NCBI RefSeq assembly: GCF_000346465.2
Contig: NC_034015.1
Coordinates: 5,813,061-5,877,060, forward strand
Direction: 5' to 3'
Source of the DNA: Prunus persica
Lineage: Eukaryota; Streptophyta; Magnoliopsida; Rosales; Rosaceae
DNA length: 64,000 nucleotides
Shown here: positions 1 through 11,520 of the stretch, piece after piece
Layout: each line of letters opens with the position of its first letter
Position numbering within the stretch: the stretch's first letter is position 1
The notes under the pieces: model-generated
Told to the model about the DNA's origin: nothing
The model's database searches: none
What the model saw: the letters and a program-made list of their open reading frames with translations, nothing else
Position numbers and translations under genes: made by a program

Positions 1-727
1 TAGAGGGTACTGTAGAACATTAAACCTTGGTTAAGGAGGAAAAGTGGATCACTTTAATTTTAAAAGGGTAAAGTGAGAATTGACCAATGTTTCAGAGTGT
101 ACGTAGTAATTAAGCCAAAAAATAATAATAAAAATTGCCCTGCCCCTTCTCTAACCTCCTAAGAGCAACTCCACCCATTTGCCCTTAGCCATGGCAAGGG
201 TGGAGCTAGGGCAAGCACTATTCACGTGAATAGTGGTTGCCCTTGCAAATAGTAAATCGTTTCTCCACCCGTTGCCCTTAGCTATGGCAATTACTATTTA
301 CTTTTTTGTTTTTTCCTCCTATTTTTTAATGAAAATAATTAATTTGGGTAATATTTTCAGATAAGATTTTCGGATTCCTACGTGTCAACACTATTCATAA
401 TCAGATAAAATTTTCGGATAAGATATTTGGATTCAAATTTCAGATTAATTTCAAAGTTCAAATTTCAGATAAATTTTTGGGTTCAAATTTTTGGGTTCAA
501 AGTTTATTATTGTGCCTTGTTTGTACTTTTAATTTTATTTTTATTATGTTTTGTTTGAAGTATGGAATATGTTGAATAAAAAGGTAATTTATTGAATGCT
601 TTGTTTATTAAATAATGAAATGTAATACAAGTCATTATGAATTACTAATAAAATAAAATACATGAATTATAACAACTTTAATAGAAAACAACTAAAATAC
701 AAATACATAAAAGATATGCTAACTAAT

Positions 728-1907
728 TTAATGGTTTCCATCATTTAACCAATTCGTGTTGCTAGGCCCATCATCCCGGAAAAGTCTTCTTCTCATAACA
801 TCCCTTCGTTCTAGCTTCCAAAATTGTTTTGTTTCAGGGGACATATGACTTGTATCCATCGCCATGGTTTTCCGATCCGTCTTGTCCATATCTTTTTTGT
901 GCAAATACTCCCTTTCACGTGCAAACTCAGCATCAAGGGCCAACTCGTGCTCTTGGCGTTTTTGCTCCATTTCTATTCTTATGCCGTTTTGCCTTGCAAT
1001 TTCCTCCAAAAATTGTGAATTTTGATTGCTTGAATTACCCTTCTTCTTTGCCTTCACGGCCTTTCGGCCAATGGGCCTCGGCTCCTTTTCGATGGGTGAG
1101 TCTTGACTCATAGGAGAATCAAGAGGTGAATCCGATGTCATTGAATCACGGAGTGGCGTCTCGTTTAACACAACCTCCGGACCCGTTGGAATAATTACGA
1201 AGCGTTTGCAAAATTTCACCACCTCCCAACATTCATGATGGGTGAAACTTTTTTTGCCACCCCCGGTTGCACCGAACCACATTTGTGCTTGAATCATCTA
1301 TTGAACAAAAAAATGAAAATGCAATAAATATTTAAAATATATTGGATATGCAAGAAATATTAACAACATATTAAAAATACAAGCAATATTAACAAAATAT
1401 TGAAAATGCAAGAAATATTAACAACATATTCAAAATGCAAGCAATATTAACAAAATATTGAAAATGCAAGCAATATTAACAAAATATATACAAAATATTG
1501 AAAATGCAAGCAATATTAACAAAATATATACAACATATTGAAAATGCAAGCAATATTAACAAAATATATATATTAGGAGATTAAACTTAATAACACAAAA
1601 ATTATAAAATACTTACCTCGTTAGTACGATTTTGCCCACTTCTATAGTTGTCCATCGCTTTTGCTAGGGCATTTCTCCATTTTCCCAACTCTTTATTGAG
1701 AATTTTCCACCTACTGGATAATGCCATCTCCGTACGAGTAGACCCCGGAATTTTTTCACAAAATTCGGCATGAATTTTTTTCCACATATGAAAAAATTTC
1801 ATTTCATTGCCGGACACGGGACAATGACAAATTTGGAGCCAAGCCTCACACAAAGAAACATCTTCCATTGTGCTCCAAGCCCCTCCGGTTTCGATAGAAG
1901 AAGCCAT
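728..1907 (-). CDS. Myb/SANT-like protein of a Harbinger-type transposon (accessory ORF)
   Basis: Two exons, 1907..1617 and 1297..728, give 286 aa. The donor GAG|GTAAGT ends exon 1 after codon 97, and the acceptor CAATAG lies directly before the next codon, so the join is phase 0. Exon 1 (residues 1-97) is a Myb/SANT-like domain with regularly spaced Trp (GAWSTMEDVSLCEAW, MWKKIH, SSRWKILN, GKWRNAL). Exon 2 is charged, with a Pro/Ser-rich linker of SP repeats, a basic stretch (GRKAVKAKKKG) and a Glu/Arg-rich helix, like the NAM-associated C-terminal region of proteins often misannotated in plants as 'glutathione S-transferase T3-like'. In this superfamily the Myb protein binds element ends and works with the transposase (established for PIF/Harbinger). 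No disabling mutation is seen. It lies wholly inside the element at 163-2412 and has a TATA box 124 bp upstream. It could still be expressed or be a relic. Confidence 0.75.
1312..1575. repeat. AT-rich tandem repeat filling the transposon gene's intron
   Basis: About seven degenerate copies, each built around AATGCAAGCAATATTAACA plus AAATAT, ACATATT or both, with unit length varying between roughly 34 and 48 bp. It occupies nearly the whole intron (1298-1616) of the Myb-like gene. Confidence 0.75.
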
Positions 1908-2030
1908 AAAAATATGAAATCAAAATGCTAGATGAAAAAGAGGAAAATGTTGTGTAAAAAGAGTAAATATTAGTAGAAGTATAATGAAATGTAAGAGTAT
2001 TGGTGTTGAAAGTGAAGGGTATTGATAGGT

Positions 2031-2038
2031 ATTTATAG
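2031..2038 (-). promoter_or_regulatory. TATA box of the transposon Myb-like gene
   Basis: On the minus strand the sequence reads CTATAAATA, about 124 bp upstream of the ATG at 1907. Position and match to the plant consensus make it the likely core promoter; there is no direct evidence of use. Confidence 0.5.
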
Positions 2039-2185
2039 AAAAAAATATCAGAATTTTTTAGAATTTTTTAGAATTTTTTTCATATTTTTTTCACCCAAAA
2101 AAGCCTCAGCCGTTGGATTAGAAAGGAGAAGCAGATCGGAAGGCACTGAGCGCGACACGTGGCAGCGTACCGTTGGCGCTGGTGT

Positions 2186-2262
2186 CAGCGCTGACGTCAG
2201 CGCGCGCTGATTCAAAATTTTTTTAGCTGACGTCAGCGTGACGCCAGCGCTGACGTCAGCAC
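2186..2262. repeat. Cluster of TGACGTCA palindromes in the right subterminal region
   Basis: Three exact TGACGTCA palindromes (2192-2199, 2228-2235, 2251-2258), each within CTGACGTCAG and accompanied by GTCAGCGCTGAC and TGACGCCAGCG variants. TGACGTCA is the core bound by plant TGA/bZIP factors. The cluster sits about 150 bp inside the right transposon end, so it might be a subterminal binding array or an upstream element of the internal gene. Confidence 0.7.
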
Positions 2263-2570
2263 CCGCGTTTTGGACCTGGGGCTGGTTTGGCCTTCGGGCT
2301 GGCCCGAGTTGGTGGGTCCCACACCAAACCCGGGCCTGGGCTGCACGCTGGAGCGAAATTTTTTTTTTTTTCTGCCCTTGCCTCGGGCTGGGCTCCTTCG
2401 CTGGAGCCACTCTAACCATGTGGAGTCTGTCATATGCATGCCACAGCCGGAGAGCTGACACGCCGGTAGACTTTTACTCCATCCCTTCTTCTTTGATTAA
2501 ACCAAAAATAAAAGTTATTTCTTGGTTACAAGGAAGACAATAGTACAAGAAAGTAGTCTCACTAAGAGAA

Positions 2571-5407
2571 ATGGCTCTGGGTGGTGATGGTGGTAGAAGG
2601 AATACAACAGCATTGATCGTCCGTGTCATTCTGGGTTTGTCTGCAAGCTCTCTTCTGTTTCTCCGCAGCCAATCATCCCTGCACCAATCGAAAGTCATCG
2701 TCCCCATTGGTTCACTTGGCTTCTTTGGCTGTTTTTCCCCTTCAAGGCAATGTTTATCCTCTTGGGTATGTTTTTCTTTTGTTACTTTAATTGGATTGTT
2801 GCTGTTTGGCTTTGAAACTCTCCTTTTATTGATGCCATTATCAATTCTTTTTTTGGGTTTTTTCTTTTTCTTTCTTTGTTGCATTTCTATGTGCTGCTCG
2901 TGGGTCAACAGATTATGGACCCACGATTTCATGTCTAACTGCTCTGCTTTCCTCTATACTTTGATGCAAGGCCTTCCAATTCTCTCTGTGTTCTTGTGTT
3001 TGTTTCTTTAATTTCATTCAGATTTTTGGTAGTTTGGGTGTTCTTGGTTTGTTGAGCACTTCGATTTTTCTTTTTATCTGGCGTTAATTCGTTTAGTGAA
3101 AGCTCCGTTTCTACTTATCTTTTGAATACTTTACCTAATTTGATTGTTAGTGATGCATGCGTATTCAACAAATTCAATCGACCCTTTTCTTCTGTTCTTT
3201 TCTTTATTTAATTTGTTTCCTCTTCAATTGTCATAGTTAATTTCCTGCACTAGTACATTTTCTTTATGTATTTCGTTTTCCTCAATCTTCATAGTACTTG
3301 AACATAATGAAAGAATTGAAGTTGTTCAATTTTGGTCTGTTTATTTATTACATGGTATTAAGGTTGATGGTTTTCTTTTAGCTTAATTCTTTCTAAATAT
3401 GTGTATTCTTTTTATGTCTAAGATTTGATGGATACTAGGACTTGGTGTTCTGTCTTCTCATTTTGGTTGTCCAATTTTTATCTTTTCTCCCTTTTGATGT
3501 GAAGAATGACATTGCAGAAGATTTAATGGTATTACTTTTACTCTGCAGGTACTACTACTGTGTCCCTCAACATAGGGCGCCCAGCCAAGATTTTTGAACT
3601 TGATATTGACTCTGGCAGTGACCTCACTTGGGTCCAGTGTGATGCTCCTTGTACGGGTTGCACCGAGGTAAAGTTTTCTATTGATAGTGAGACTAACATT
3701 CTAATGATCATGTTCTCACACTCCAATAAGCTTCCAGAAGGAGCAAAAAAGAAACCTGTCATGTCAGTAGCCAGCAACCCTGGGAACTTTGTGATGGGGA
3801 AAAGATGTGTGGCACTTGTGCATGTGCATTTGCAGCCTCGCGAGCATCTTTATAGACCCAACAATAATCTTCTGCAGTGCGAAGACCTTCTTTGCACCGC
3901 ATTCCACTCACCAGCAAGCCACCCATGTGAGACTGCAGATGACTAATGTGACTATGAGGTCAATATGCTGATCGTGGATCATCTCTTGGTGTGCTGGTCA
4001 AGGATTACTTTCCCCTGAAATTCACCAATGGCTCTCTCCTCAGTCCCCATTTGGCCTTTGGGTGGGTATTCCATCAGGTTGTTTGATGTAGAAACGTAAA
4101 CGCATCAGTTAAAATTATGTAAACGATCAAGCTTGAACGTTAAAACTTATACCATGTTGAAATAATGTCTTGGAACTAAACTGCCTGTCACCTTCTAAGT
4201 CTGAGTTAATCATATTATGTTTTCTGTTCGTGTTGTGTGCAGGTGTGGATATGATCAAAAGTATTTTGGTCCGGTCACACCTGCCACCGCCGGAGTCATT
4301 GGCCTTGGTAATGGAAAAGTCAGTATTCTGTCACAACTAAGTCGCCTAGGTCTAACAAGAAATGTTGTCGGCCATTGTCTAAGTGGGCAAGGTGGAGGAT
4401 TTGTTTTCTTTGGGGATGATCTTGTCCCTTCATTAGGAGTCGTATGGACATCAATGCCTCCCAATTCCATGGGGTGAGTAGTCTATATTTGTCCTGTTCA
4501 CCTTCTCATAAAGCATTATTTCTAGTCTGTACCTAATCCATGGCATTTCCATAGAGATAATAACTTGATGATTTTTATTTTCAGGAAACGCTACTCATGT
4601 GGACCAGCAGAACTTGTGTTTGATGGAAAGGCTACCAGTGTAAAGGGACTTAACATGATTTTTGACAGTGGGAGCTCCTACACTTACTTCAATTCCCAAG
4701 CTTATCAGGCAATAGTTACTCTGGTGAGAAGGAAACAACAGAGAGCATTCTACTTTTGATAATGATTACTATCTTTTATAGAAAACTAACCATCAATTGG
4801 TGTGATCAGGTGAGAAATGATTTAAAAGGAAAGCCTCTAAAGGATGCAACTGAGGATCAATCCCTCCCAATCTGCTGGAAAGGCAGAAAACCATTCAAAT
4901 TTGTTCGTGACGCAAAGAACTATTTTAAGCCCTTAGCACTGAGCTTTACTAATGCCAAGAATGTTCAGCCGCAATTATCACCTGAAACTTATCTTATAGT
5001 TACAGTGAGTGCCCCTATTTTCCCTCATTCTTTCTCTTCATTCATTTACTCCCTTCTGTGAGTATTAGAGAGAATAGAACACTTGAAAAACATACCTAAC
5101 AAGATCATCATTGTCAGAAACATGGCAATGTGTGCTTGGGGATTCTGAATGGCACTGAAGTAGGACTAGGAAATCTGAATATCATTGGAGGTAACTCATA
5201 CTAACAGAACAAAAACGTTCTGATTCTTTTCATTTATAATTTCTTTTCTGAGATAGAATTTCATCTTTTACTTCCTTTCTATATACAGATATCACTTTGC
5301 GAGATAAAATGTTGATATATGACAATGAGAACCGGCAAATTGGATGGGCTCCTGTAAATTGCAATATGCTTCCCAAGTCCCGAACCGTTGCCATAATTGC
5401 AAGATAA
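2571..5407 (+). pseudogene. Aspartic protease (nucellin/Asp1-like, pepsin A1 family), disrupted
   Basis: Eight exons can be traced: 2571-2765, 3549-3667, 3836-4061, 4243-4473, 4585-4723, 4810-5004, 5118-5190, 5289-5407. Both active-site motifs are present: DSGSDLTW in exon 2 and FDSGSSYTY in exon 5. Other family landmarks are CDAPC, LYRPNNNL, CGYDQ, GLGNGKVSILSQL, GHCLSGQGGGFVFFGDD, CWKGRKPFK and NVCLGILNGTEVG. Four lesions break it: the reading frame of the ATG at 2571 differs from that of the end of exon 1 (GNVYPLG), so there is a frameshift near 2650-2665; an extra T at about 3559; a TAA at 3944-3946 where the family has a sense codon; and a one-base loss just after, near 3962. Exons 4-8 are clean, so decay is recent or selection was relaxed only lately. 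The intact protein would be a secreted or vacuolar endopeptidase. A sequencing error could explain one lesion but hardly all four. Confidence 0.85.
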
Positions 5408-6841
5408 AATGTCACTTAAGAGAAAATAGTACTTTTTGTCTATTGCAGAACTTACAAGGTGGCAAATGTAAGTACTGTATATCCCAATACTCAAGAAGTA
5501 CTTTTTTATCAATAAATTCATGGACTAGTGTTTCCCTGCCTCTAAAGAGGACATATCTACTTCAGTAGGGATCCCTGCTTCTAAAGAGGTGTCCCCAATG
5601 CGATCATGAAATAGTCATGATGATAATTAAATGGCTATTGAAATAAACAAAAAATAGTGTTTTCGTTGACTATGATCCAAACAATAGTGTGATCTAACTG
5701 TGATCCAAAAAATAAAGTGCTTTTGTTGTTTTCTGCATTTATTATTCTTGTGTTTTATTTTTCGCAGTCTTAGGCTAATATAGTTTGGTGTGACTTCTTA
5801 AATGCATTTTAGATAAAACGACAACTACACAGAGTAAAAAGAATAATGCATTAAACAGTTTATTCAATTGTGAGATCATAATACGGAAAATACAACATAA
5901 GGTTAATGTCTTAAGTATCAAATTCAAGAAGAAACCAATTCAAACTAACATTAATCTCCTAAACTAGACTCTCCACTGGACCATGTTGTAGAAATCAAGA
6001 CAAACCGGGCACTATGAGACGTGAAAACACCCGATCCCATTCCGACCCTGGTTCTGTCCAATGCCAGTTGCTCCGGCCTACCCCTCATTCTCACCTGACT
6101 CACACTGAAACATTTAATGAGCATAACTCAGTAACTAACAAATAGACAAAATAAACAAAGACTTCAGTTAAAGGCTTTAAGCAGTATGTCTGCTATATGA
6201 GAATAATTGTGCTATATGACATGTATGCCTCAATTAAAAAGAAGAAGAAATCAAAATCCTTTTATTCTTTACTCTTTCCTTTTCTTGCTCAAATCCTTGG
6301 TACTCGCCTCACGGAAGACAATGCTGTTAACCTCTTGAACAAGTATACATTCCTTGAAACCTTTAAAATTTTGGCATGGTCCATTCACCATGAACCGTTC
6401 CTTTTACCTTTCATTGTATTTTTCTACCATAGGCATTTCCGTAGGTCCTGAAACCATTTTAACAAATTCTAAAGTCATTTCCGAGAATTCCCTATTACGG
6501 CGAAACATTTACTACTTTCTATCAACAAGAAATCCTGTAAAACATCTTTTGTCTAACAAAAACTATGCATATGCTATGCACTTTACTATGATGTCATGCT
6601 CTTAATGTAATCGCTACTTGGAGCAGCCTTAATAACACAATTCAGAAAACACAAACAAACTTTCCAAATCTGTACATAAGCAGCATGCAACTTGGTGATA
6701 ACCGGTCGTTAACATAACATGAAACTTACAAGTCTCCTTGCTATCCCAGACAACGAGTCTAGTTACTTACCTTGAGTGTCCAAAGCTCACATACCTTTCA
6801 CAGAGTAAGTTTAACCTATAAAAGTGCACTCATATCATCAT
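5408..6841. other. Non-coding stretch between the protease copy and the solo LTR
   Basis: The first ~80 bp belongs to the duplicated protease 3' segment (see 9767-10500). The rest is AT-rich with no supported gene. Confidence 0.5.
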
Positions 6842-6846
6842 ATAAG

Positions 6847-9213
6847 TGAAAGGACCCGCCCCGAATTTTCTCAAAATTCGAGACGAACCCTTTGGAATTC
6901 CTGACATCACCCCGATGCCAGGCCCACTTACTAAAAACCGAGACTTCCTGCCGAAATTTCGGCAGAGTCTCCCCTATAATTTGGACATTTCCCAAAATTT
7001 CAACCTGCATAAAAACACATTTAATATTTCCAACTGGCAGCATGCACAATATAATTTCATGCAATTCACACAAATGGCCTTTGGCCTTTCAATAATTCCT
7101 ATCCAACTACCAAACCATTCAAATACCAAATATGACTAACATTTAGTCTGCGGCTGCACCTAATAACCTTAGGCTGCCTACGTACCCTCCTTGAGGGATC
7201 AAGCCACACGTAGTTCTTCCCTAAAACCCAATTCCACACTTGGGCGATACCTTATTTCATTTCTTTGTATTTCATATACTCTCCCCATACGCCGGTACAA
7301 CCAACGCCACGTATGGGGCCTGTCAACACGCCGGATAGCCTACGCCACGTGCGACCATGCCATACTATCATTATATCTCCCCATACGTCGGTACAACCAA
7401 CGCCACGTATGGGGTCTGTCTCAACACCGGATAACCTACGCCACGTGAGACCTGCACATCATATCACATAACTCCCCATACGCCGGTACAACCAACGCCA
7501 CTTATGGGGCCTGTCCCAACGCCGGATAACCTACGCCACGCGGGACCTCAACATCATATCACATAATCTCCCCGTACGCCGGTACAACCAACGCCACGTA
7601 CGGGGCCTGTCTCAACGCCGGATAACCTACACCACGTGAGACCTGAACATCATATTGCAAATCTCCCCATACGCCAGTACAACCAACGCCACGTATGGGG
7701 TCTGTCCCAACGCCGGATAACCTACGCCACGTGGGACCTAACTTTCACTTGGTGATACTTGTAGAAATTCCAAAGTCCGAGGAGGTACCTAGAGTAGTGC
7801 GTATAGCACTCCAAATTGACATTCTAGACTCTGTTGTACCCTTGTACAACCACATAATTTATATAAATAATTCTAATATTGTGTAACCCTCCACAATCAT
7901 CTAGCACCCGATAATCCCCTCTAGAAAGGTGAGATTACTCCGGGAGACTCACGGTCAACCAAGGGTCAAACTACCCTAACCCTGGTCAACCGGACCTGCA
8001 GAACCCCCGACTTCCAATTTCGGATCCGAAAGTCCCTATGGGTTCTACCAGGTATAGGACACTTGTCCTGCAAGTTTGGTTCAGATCGGACGGTCGGATT
8101 TCTCACGATCGCACGATCTGACAGTTAATATAAAATATAAACTTTAAATTATTATTCGGAACATCCGGGGCTCCGATTCAAAATCCGTGAATTCCTACAC
8201 GATCATAGAAATTCCTAGATTCATATATATTAAATTCGGGACCATCCAACGGTCCCAACCTATCGAACCCGGATAACGCGCAATATGCGAATATCCGTTC
8301 GATAGTCAAACGACGTCCGAATTGAGATCCGCGAAATCCTACGCACTCGTGACAACCTAAGGATCTCATCGGAACACAGTGCTAGTTTTCTACAGTGCCC
8401 ACGCGCCGCCGCACGCGCCGGCAGCGCGTGGGTGCCCAAAGCGATAACGCTTCGCCGGAAAATCTCAAAATCACGGCTCCAAATTCCTACCCCAGGTATA
8501 ACACCCTATTTGGAGCCACTTTTGTTCTTGGACCTACCCCAAAAAGTGGCCGGAAATGGCCGATCACGGCGGCCGAAGTTTCGGCCGATTTTCAATTCGA
8601 AAATCGAGTGATCTAGAGATCGAATCGATCAAAACCCAACCAACAGGCAGCTAGAACAGCTCGAGAGGTTCAAGATCCATACCTGGGTCGACGGAAATGG
8701 TGGCCGGAGGAGGGAGATCGACGGCGTTGAAGTTTCGACGACCTCCCGGCGGTTTTCTGTATTTTCCGGCCAGCAACGGCCGCGTCGCCGGCGGGGAATG
8801 GTCGGGGAAGGAAGGGAACGTCGTCCCGGTCAGTTTGGTACCGGCCTCGCCCACAGCCGTGGTCGGTGGCCGGAGATACAAGGAGAGAAAGAGAGAGGGC
8901 CGACGGGAGAGAGAGAGAAGTCGCGGGAGAGAGAGAGAGAGAGAGAGAGAAAAAAAAAATCTGATTTTATAAAAAATCCCATTTCGAAATATTTACGATT
9001 ATGCCACTGGACTTCTTTTGACCATATCTCTCTCGTTACAACTCCGATTCGAGCCCACTACGTGTCTGTGAACTCGTCTCAGTACGACCTATCCAAAAAT
9101 ATAAGTCACGGTCCCAAACTCTCTCCGGTTAAAAATATGACTAAAATACCCTTAAATAATTAAATAATTAAATGAGGGTAAAATTTGGGAAAATTTGGGG
9201 TCGGGGTGTTACA
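6847..9213. mobile_element. Solo LTR, 2367 bp, of an unclassified LTR retrotransposon
   Basis: Begins TGAAAGGACCCGCC and ends GGGGTGTTACA, that is TG...CA, and is flanked by the 5-bp repeat ATAAG (6842-6846 and 9214-9218). No internal retroviral-type domain is present, so it is a solo LTR left by LTR-LTR recombination (inference). It contains the tandem hairpin array at 7283-7740, a GC-rich segment with repeated GGCCG words (8400-8880) and a GA tract (8928-8950). Several open frames across 8395-9163 are simple consequences of this composition. It is inserted between the two protease pseudogene copies. Confidence 0.8.
7283..7740. repeat. Five-unit tandem array; each unit encodes two hairpins
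   Basis: Units start at 7283, 7379, 7474, 7570 and 7665, a regular 95-96-bp period. Hairpin 1 pairs CCCCATACG with CGTATGGGG; in unit 4 both arms change together (CCCCGTACG with CGTACGGGG). Hairpin 2 pairs GTCTCA with TGAGAC in units 2 and 4 and GTCCCA with a GGGAC arm in units 3 and 5, again matched changes. Unit 3 has one mismatch in hairpin 1 and unit 1 pairs poorly in hairpin 2. The right arm of hairpin 2 contains the G-box core CACGTG in units 1, 2, 4 and 5. Confidence 0.9.
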
Positions 9214-9766
9214 ATAAGTGCATGATTTTAAGAAACACAAAGATGTTATACGGCCCTTTCAAAACTTTTAAACAAAATCTTTTGGCAATGACCTCTTACT
9301 AAAAAAATTTGTGATGCCCCTTCTACTGAATTAACAATCAAACATAAATACTTTTCCAAAACTGTTGTTAACAATTTCAGAAAGAATCCTAATTATTTCC
9401 CAACCGACAATACTACAAGGGTTTCTAGACTCATACCTTCACACTTGCACAAAACTTCTTTGTAATGAAAAATTACCTTTTCTCAGCTTTTGCTTACTCT
9501 TCTCTCTATGGTTACTGTGAAAAGTAAAGATGGAGAAGTAACTAGGGTAAAAGGGTGGGAGGAGGTTTTGAGGTCTCTTTTATAGGTGTTTGGTGGAATA
9601 TGAGGGCTGGCACGGGAACCATAAAAGTTCAGTAACTTGGCTAAACTTATGACAAGTAACTTCAAGTTCTCTGACTAGGAGAAAAAGAACTTCAAGTCCT
9701 GAACCATACCGAAAAAACAGATCACATTTCCATAACATATATATATATATATATGTATTTTTCCTC

Positions 9767-10500
9767 TTTCCCAGTTTCATAGAGATAATACCTTGATGAT
9801 TTTATTCTCAGGAAACACTACTCATCTGGACCAGCAGAACTTGGCTTTGGTAGCAAGCCTACAAGTGTCAAGGGCCTTCACATGGTGGTATTTGATAGTG
9901 GGATCTCCTACACTTCAATTCCCAAGCTTACCAGGTGAGAACAATAGAGAGCATTCTTGTATGGTTAATTGATAATAATTTTTGTAGAAAACTAACCATC
10001 ACCAACTCATGTTATCAGGTGGTAAATGATTTGAATGGAAAGCCTCTAAAGGATGCAACTGAGGATCAATCCCTCCCAATCTGTTGGAAAGGCAGCAAAC
10101 CATTCAAATTTGTTTGCGATGCAAAGAACTACTTCAAGACCTTGCACTGAGCTTTACAAACATCAGGAATGGCCAGCTGCAATGCGTGCTTGGATATTTT
10201 CAATGGCATGGAAGTAGGACTGGCAAATCTGAATACTATAGGAGGTAAAAATACTAACATAAGAAAAATCTTCCCACTCTTTATTTTTTGTGTGGATAAA
10301 GTCTCATCTTTGACTTTCTTTTTATGGACATTACACGATGTTGGCATATGACAACGAGAACCGGCAAACTGGATGAGCTCCTGCGAATGCAGTAAGGTTC
10401 CCAGTCCTGAACCATTGTGTCATATTTGGAAAGATAAAATGTTACCTCAGCAGGAAAAATGTTACAAGGTGGCAAATGCGAGCATCTCCCAATACCAGAC
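9767..10500 (+). pseudogene. Partial duplicate of the aspartic protease (last four exons), decayed
   Basis: This segment repeats 4540-5490 at clear nucleotide similarity, introns included. The intron lead-in (TAGAGATAATA) and the exon-5-like start are kept, then the AYQ region is damaged: the second active-site block reads FDSGISYT and is followed by a small deletion that shifts frame. The exon-6-like part (VVNDLNGKPLKDATEDQ, CWKGSKPFKFV) is recognisable, but the frame fails near 10140. The exon-8-like part has TGA where the first copy has TGG in IGWAP. Similarity runs on to TTACAAGGTGGCAAATG in both copies. It is a truncated tandem duplicate, more decayed than the first copy, and is separated from it by the solo LTR. 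Confidence 0.85.
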
Positions 10501-11520
10501 AACACATACCGTCCTTGATCCATCTCTGAATCTACATCAGTAGTAGGGAGCCCTAAATAATTCTTTGGCATTCGTTTGGTGTTGCTCCCAAGCGGTATGG
10601 CTCCCCACCGGTGTGTTTTTGCAATTTTCTTTCGACATCAAATATTTAAAATTTAAATAATAAAAAATCAGAGTTTTATCAAAGCCAAAACCAATTTTCA
10701 CAACATAATTCTGCCTCTTATTAGCTATAGCCTACTCTGAGTATTGCCATGAGAACAGGCTTGGAGGAAGCTACGCATATTGGAATGATGCATTCAATTT
10801 CTCAACTGGCAACAATGCGCACGAAATATTGGAATGATCAATTACACTTTTTAATTAGAAGATAAAGTCAAACACAAATAACATAGTGATGTCAAGTTAA
10901 ATTACAGAAAGTGATTTATGTAACAGAGACATTTGATTTCTAAAGCAAATTGCATCACCCTTGTGTAGGAGCAAAATTTACTCCTCAAGTAAACAATCAA
11001 GCAACACGTCTTCCTAATTTTCTCCAAAATAGCTAGACTTGATGGCCAAGCCATACATAATAACCCCCACTACCATGTCCATTATGGAATGCTTGCTGAT
11101 CATAAGAGAAAAACAAGGAACACGGAACATAGAGCCAATACTTAAAATGACATTATTACTGTTCTACTACCATCTACTTGAACACTCACGAGCTTGAGTG
11201 TCAGAGTGTTTTCTTGCAAGTAGTCCCCTTTTCCTTATTGTTGGCAAGCGAAAAAGTGTCCAGCTTCTCAACATTGATTACAAGATTACTTGTTGGAGGA
11301 CCCGAAATTTCAGCCCCAATACCCTAACAAAGTTCTGTTATATTGAGATACACGTTAAGCACATAAAAAATCTAATAGGAAGTTGACCAAACCACTTAAG
11401 CTAGACATTCTATTATTCTTGAATCTTGAACTTGTAGGGCTGGTACCATATCCGTTCTTCCTACGTTTATTTGCTTCTGTACTCTTTTTTGCTCCTCATG
11501 AGTATAATCGACATAAAATC
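10501..11520. other. Intergenic, no supported gene
   Basis: AT-rich sequence between the protease fragment and the 3' end of the SDR gene; it probably includes the SDR 3' untranslated region. No domain or repeat structure recognised. Confidence 0.5.

Larger units (their letters stand above)
163..2412. mobile_element. PIF/Harbinger-type DNA transposon, 2.25 kb, lacking a DDE transposase
   Basis: Left terminus GAGCAACTCCACCC (163-176) and right terminus, read on the minus strand, GAGTGGCTCCAGC (from 2412) are imperfect terminal inverted repeats. Each is flanked by TAA (160-162 and 2413-2415), the 3-bp target-site duplication typical of PIF/Harbinger. The subterminal left region holds inverted copies of GCCCTTAGC and a palindrome around 216-233 (ACTATTCACGTGAATAGT). 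Inside is one two-exon minus-strand gene (728-1907) but nothing resembling the DDE transposase, so the element would need one supplied in trans. The TSDs and ends are seen directly; the superfamily name is inferred from TSD, ends and cargo. Confidence 0.8.

Noticed and set aside
2048..2543. Overlapping open frames on both strands with Ser/Ala/Pro-rich translations
   Set aside because: They fall in the GC-rich subterminal region of the Harbinger-type element and show no domain.
2571..3011. 146-aa open frame taken as a complete gene
   Set aside because: Only its first part corresponds to exon 1 of the aspartic protease; the rest reads into an intron.
7283..7740. CRISPR-like array
   Set aside because: The units are contiguous 95-96-bp tandem repeats without unique spacers, within a plant LTR.
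8395..9163. Several overlapping open frames, some Arg/Glu-rich
   Set aside because: They lie in the GC-rich part and GA tract of the solo LTR and match no family.
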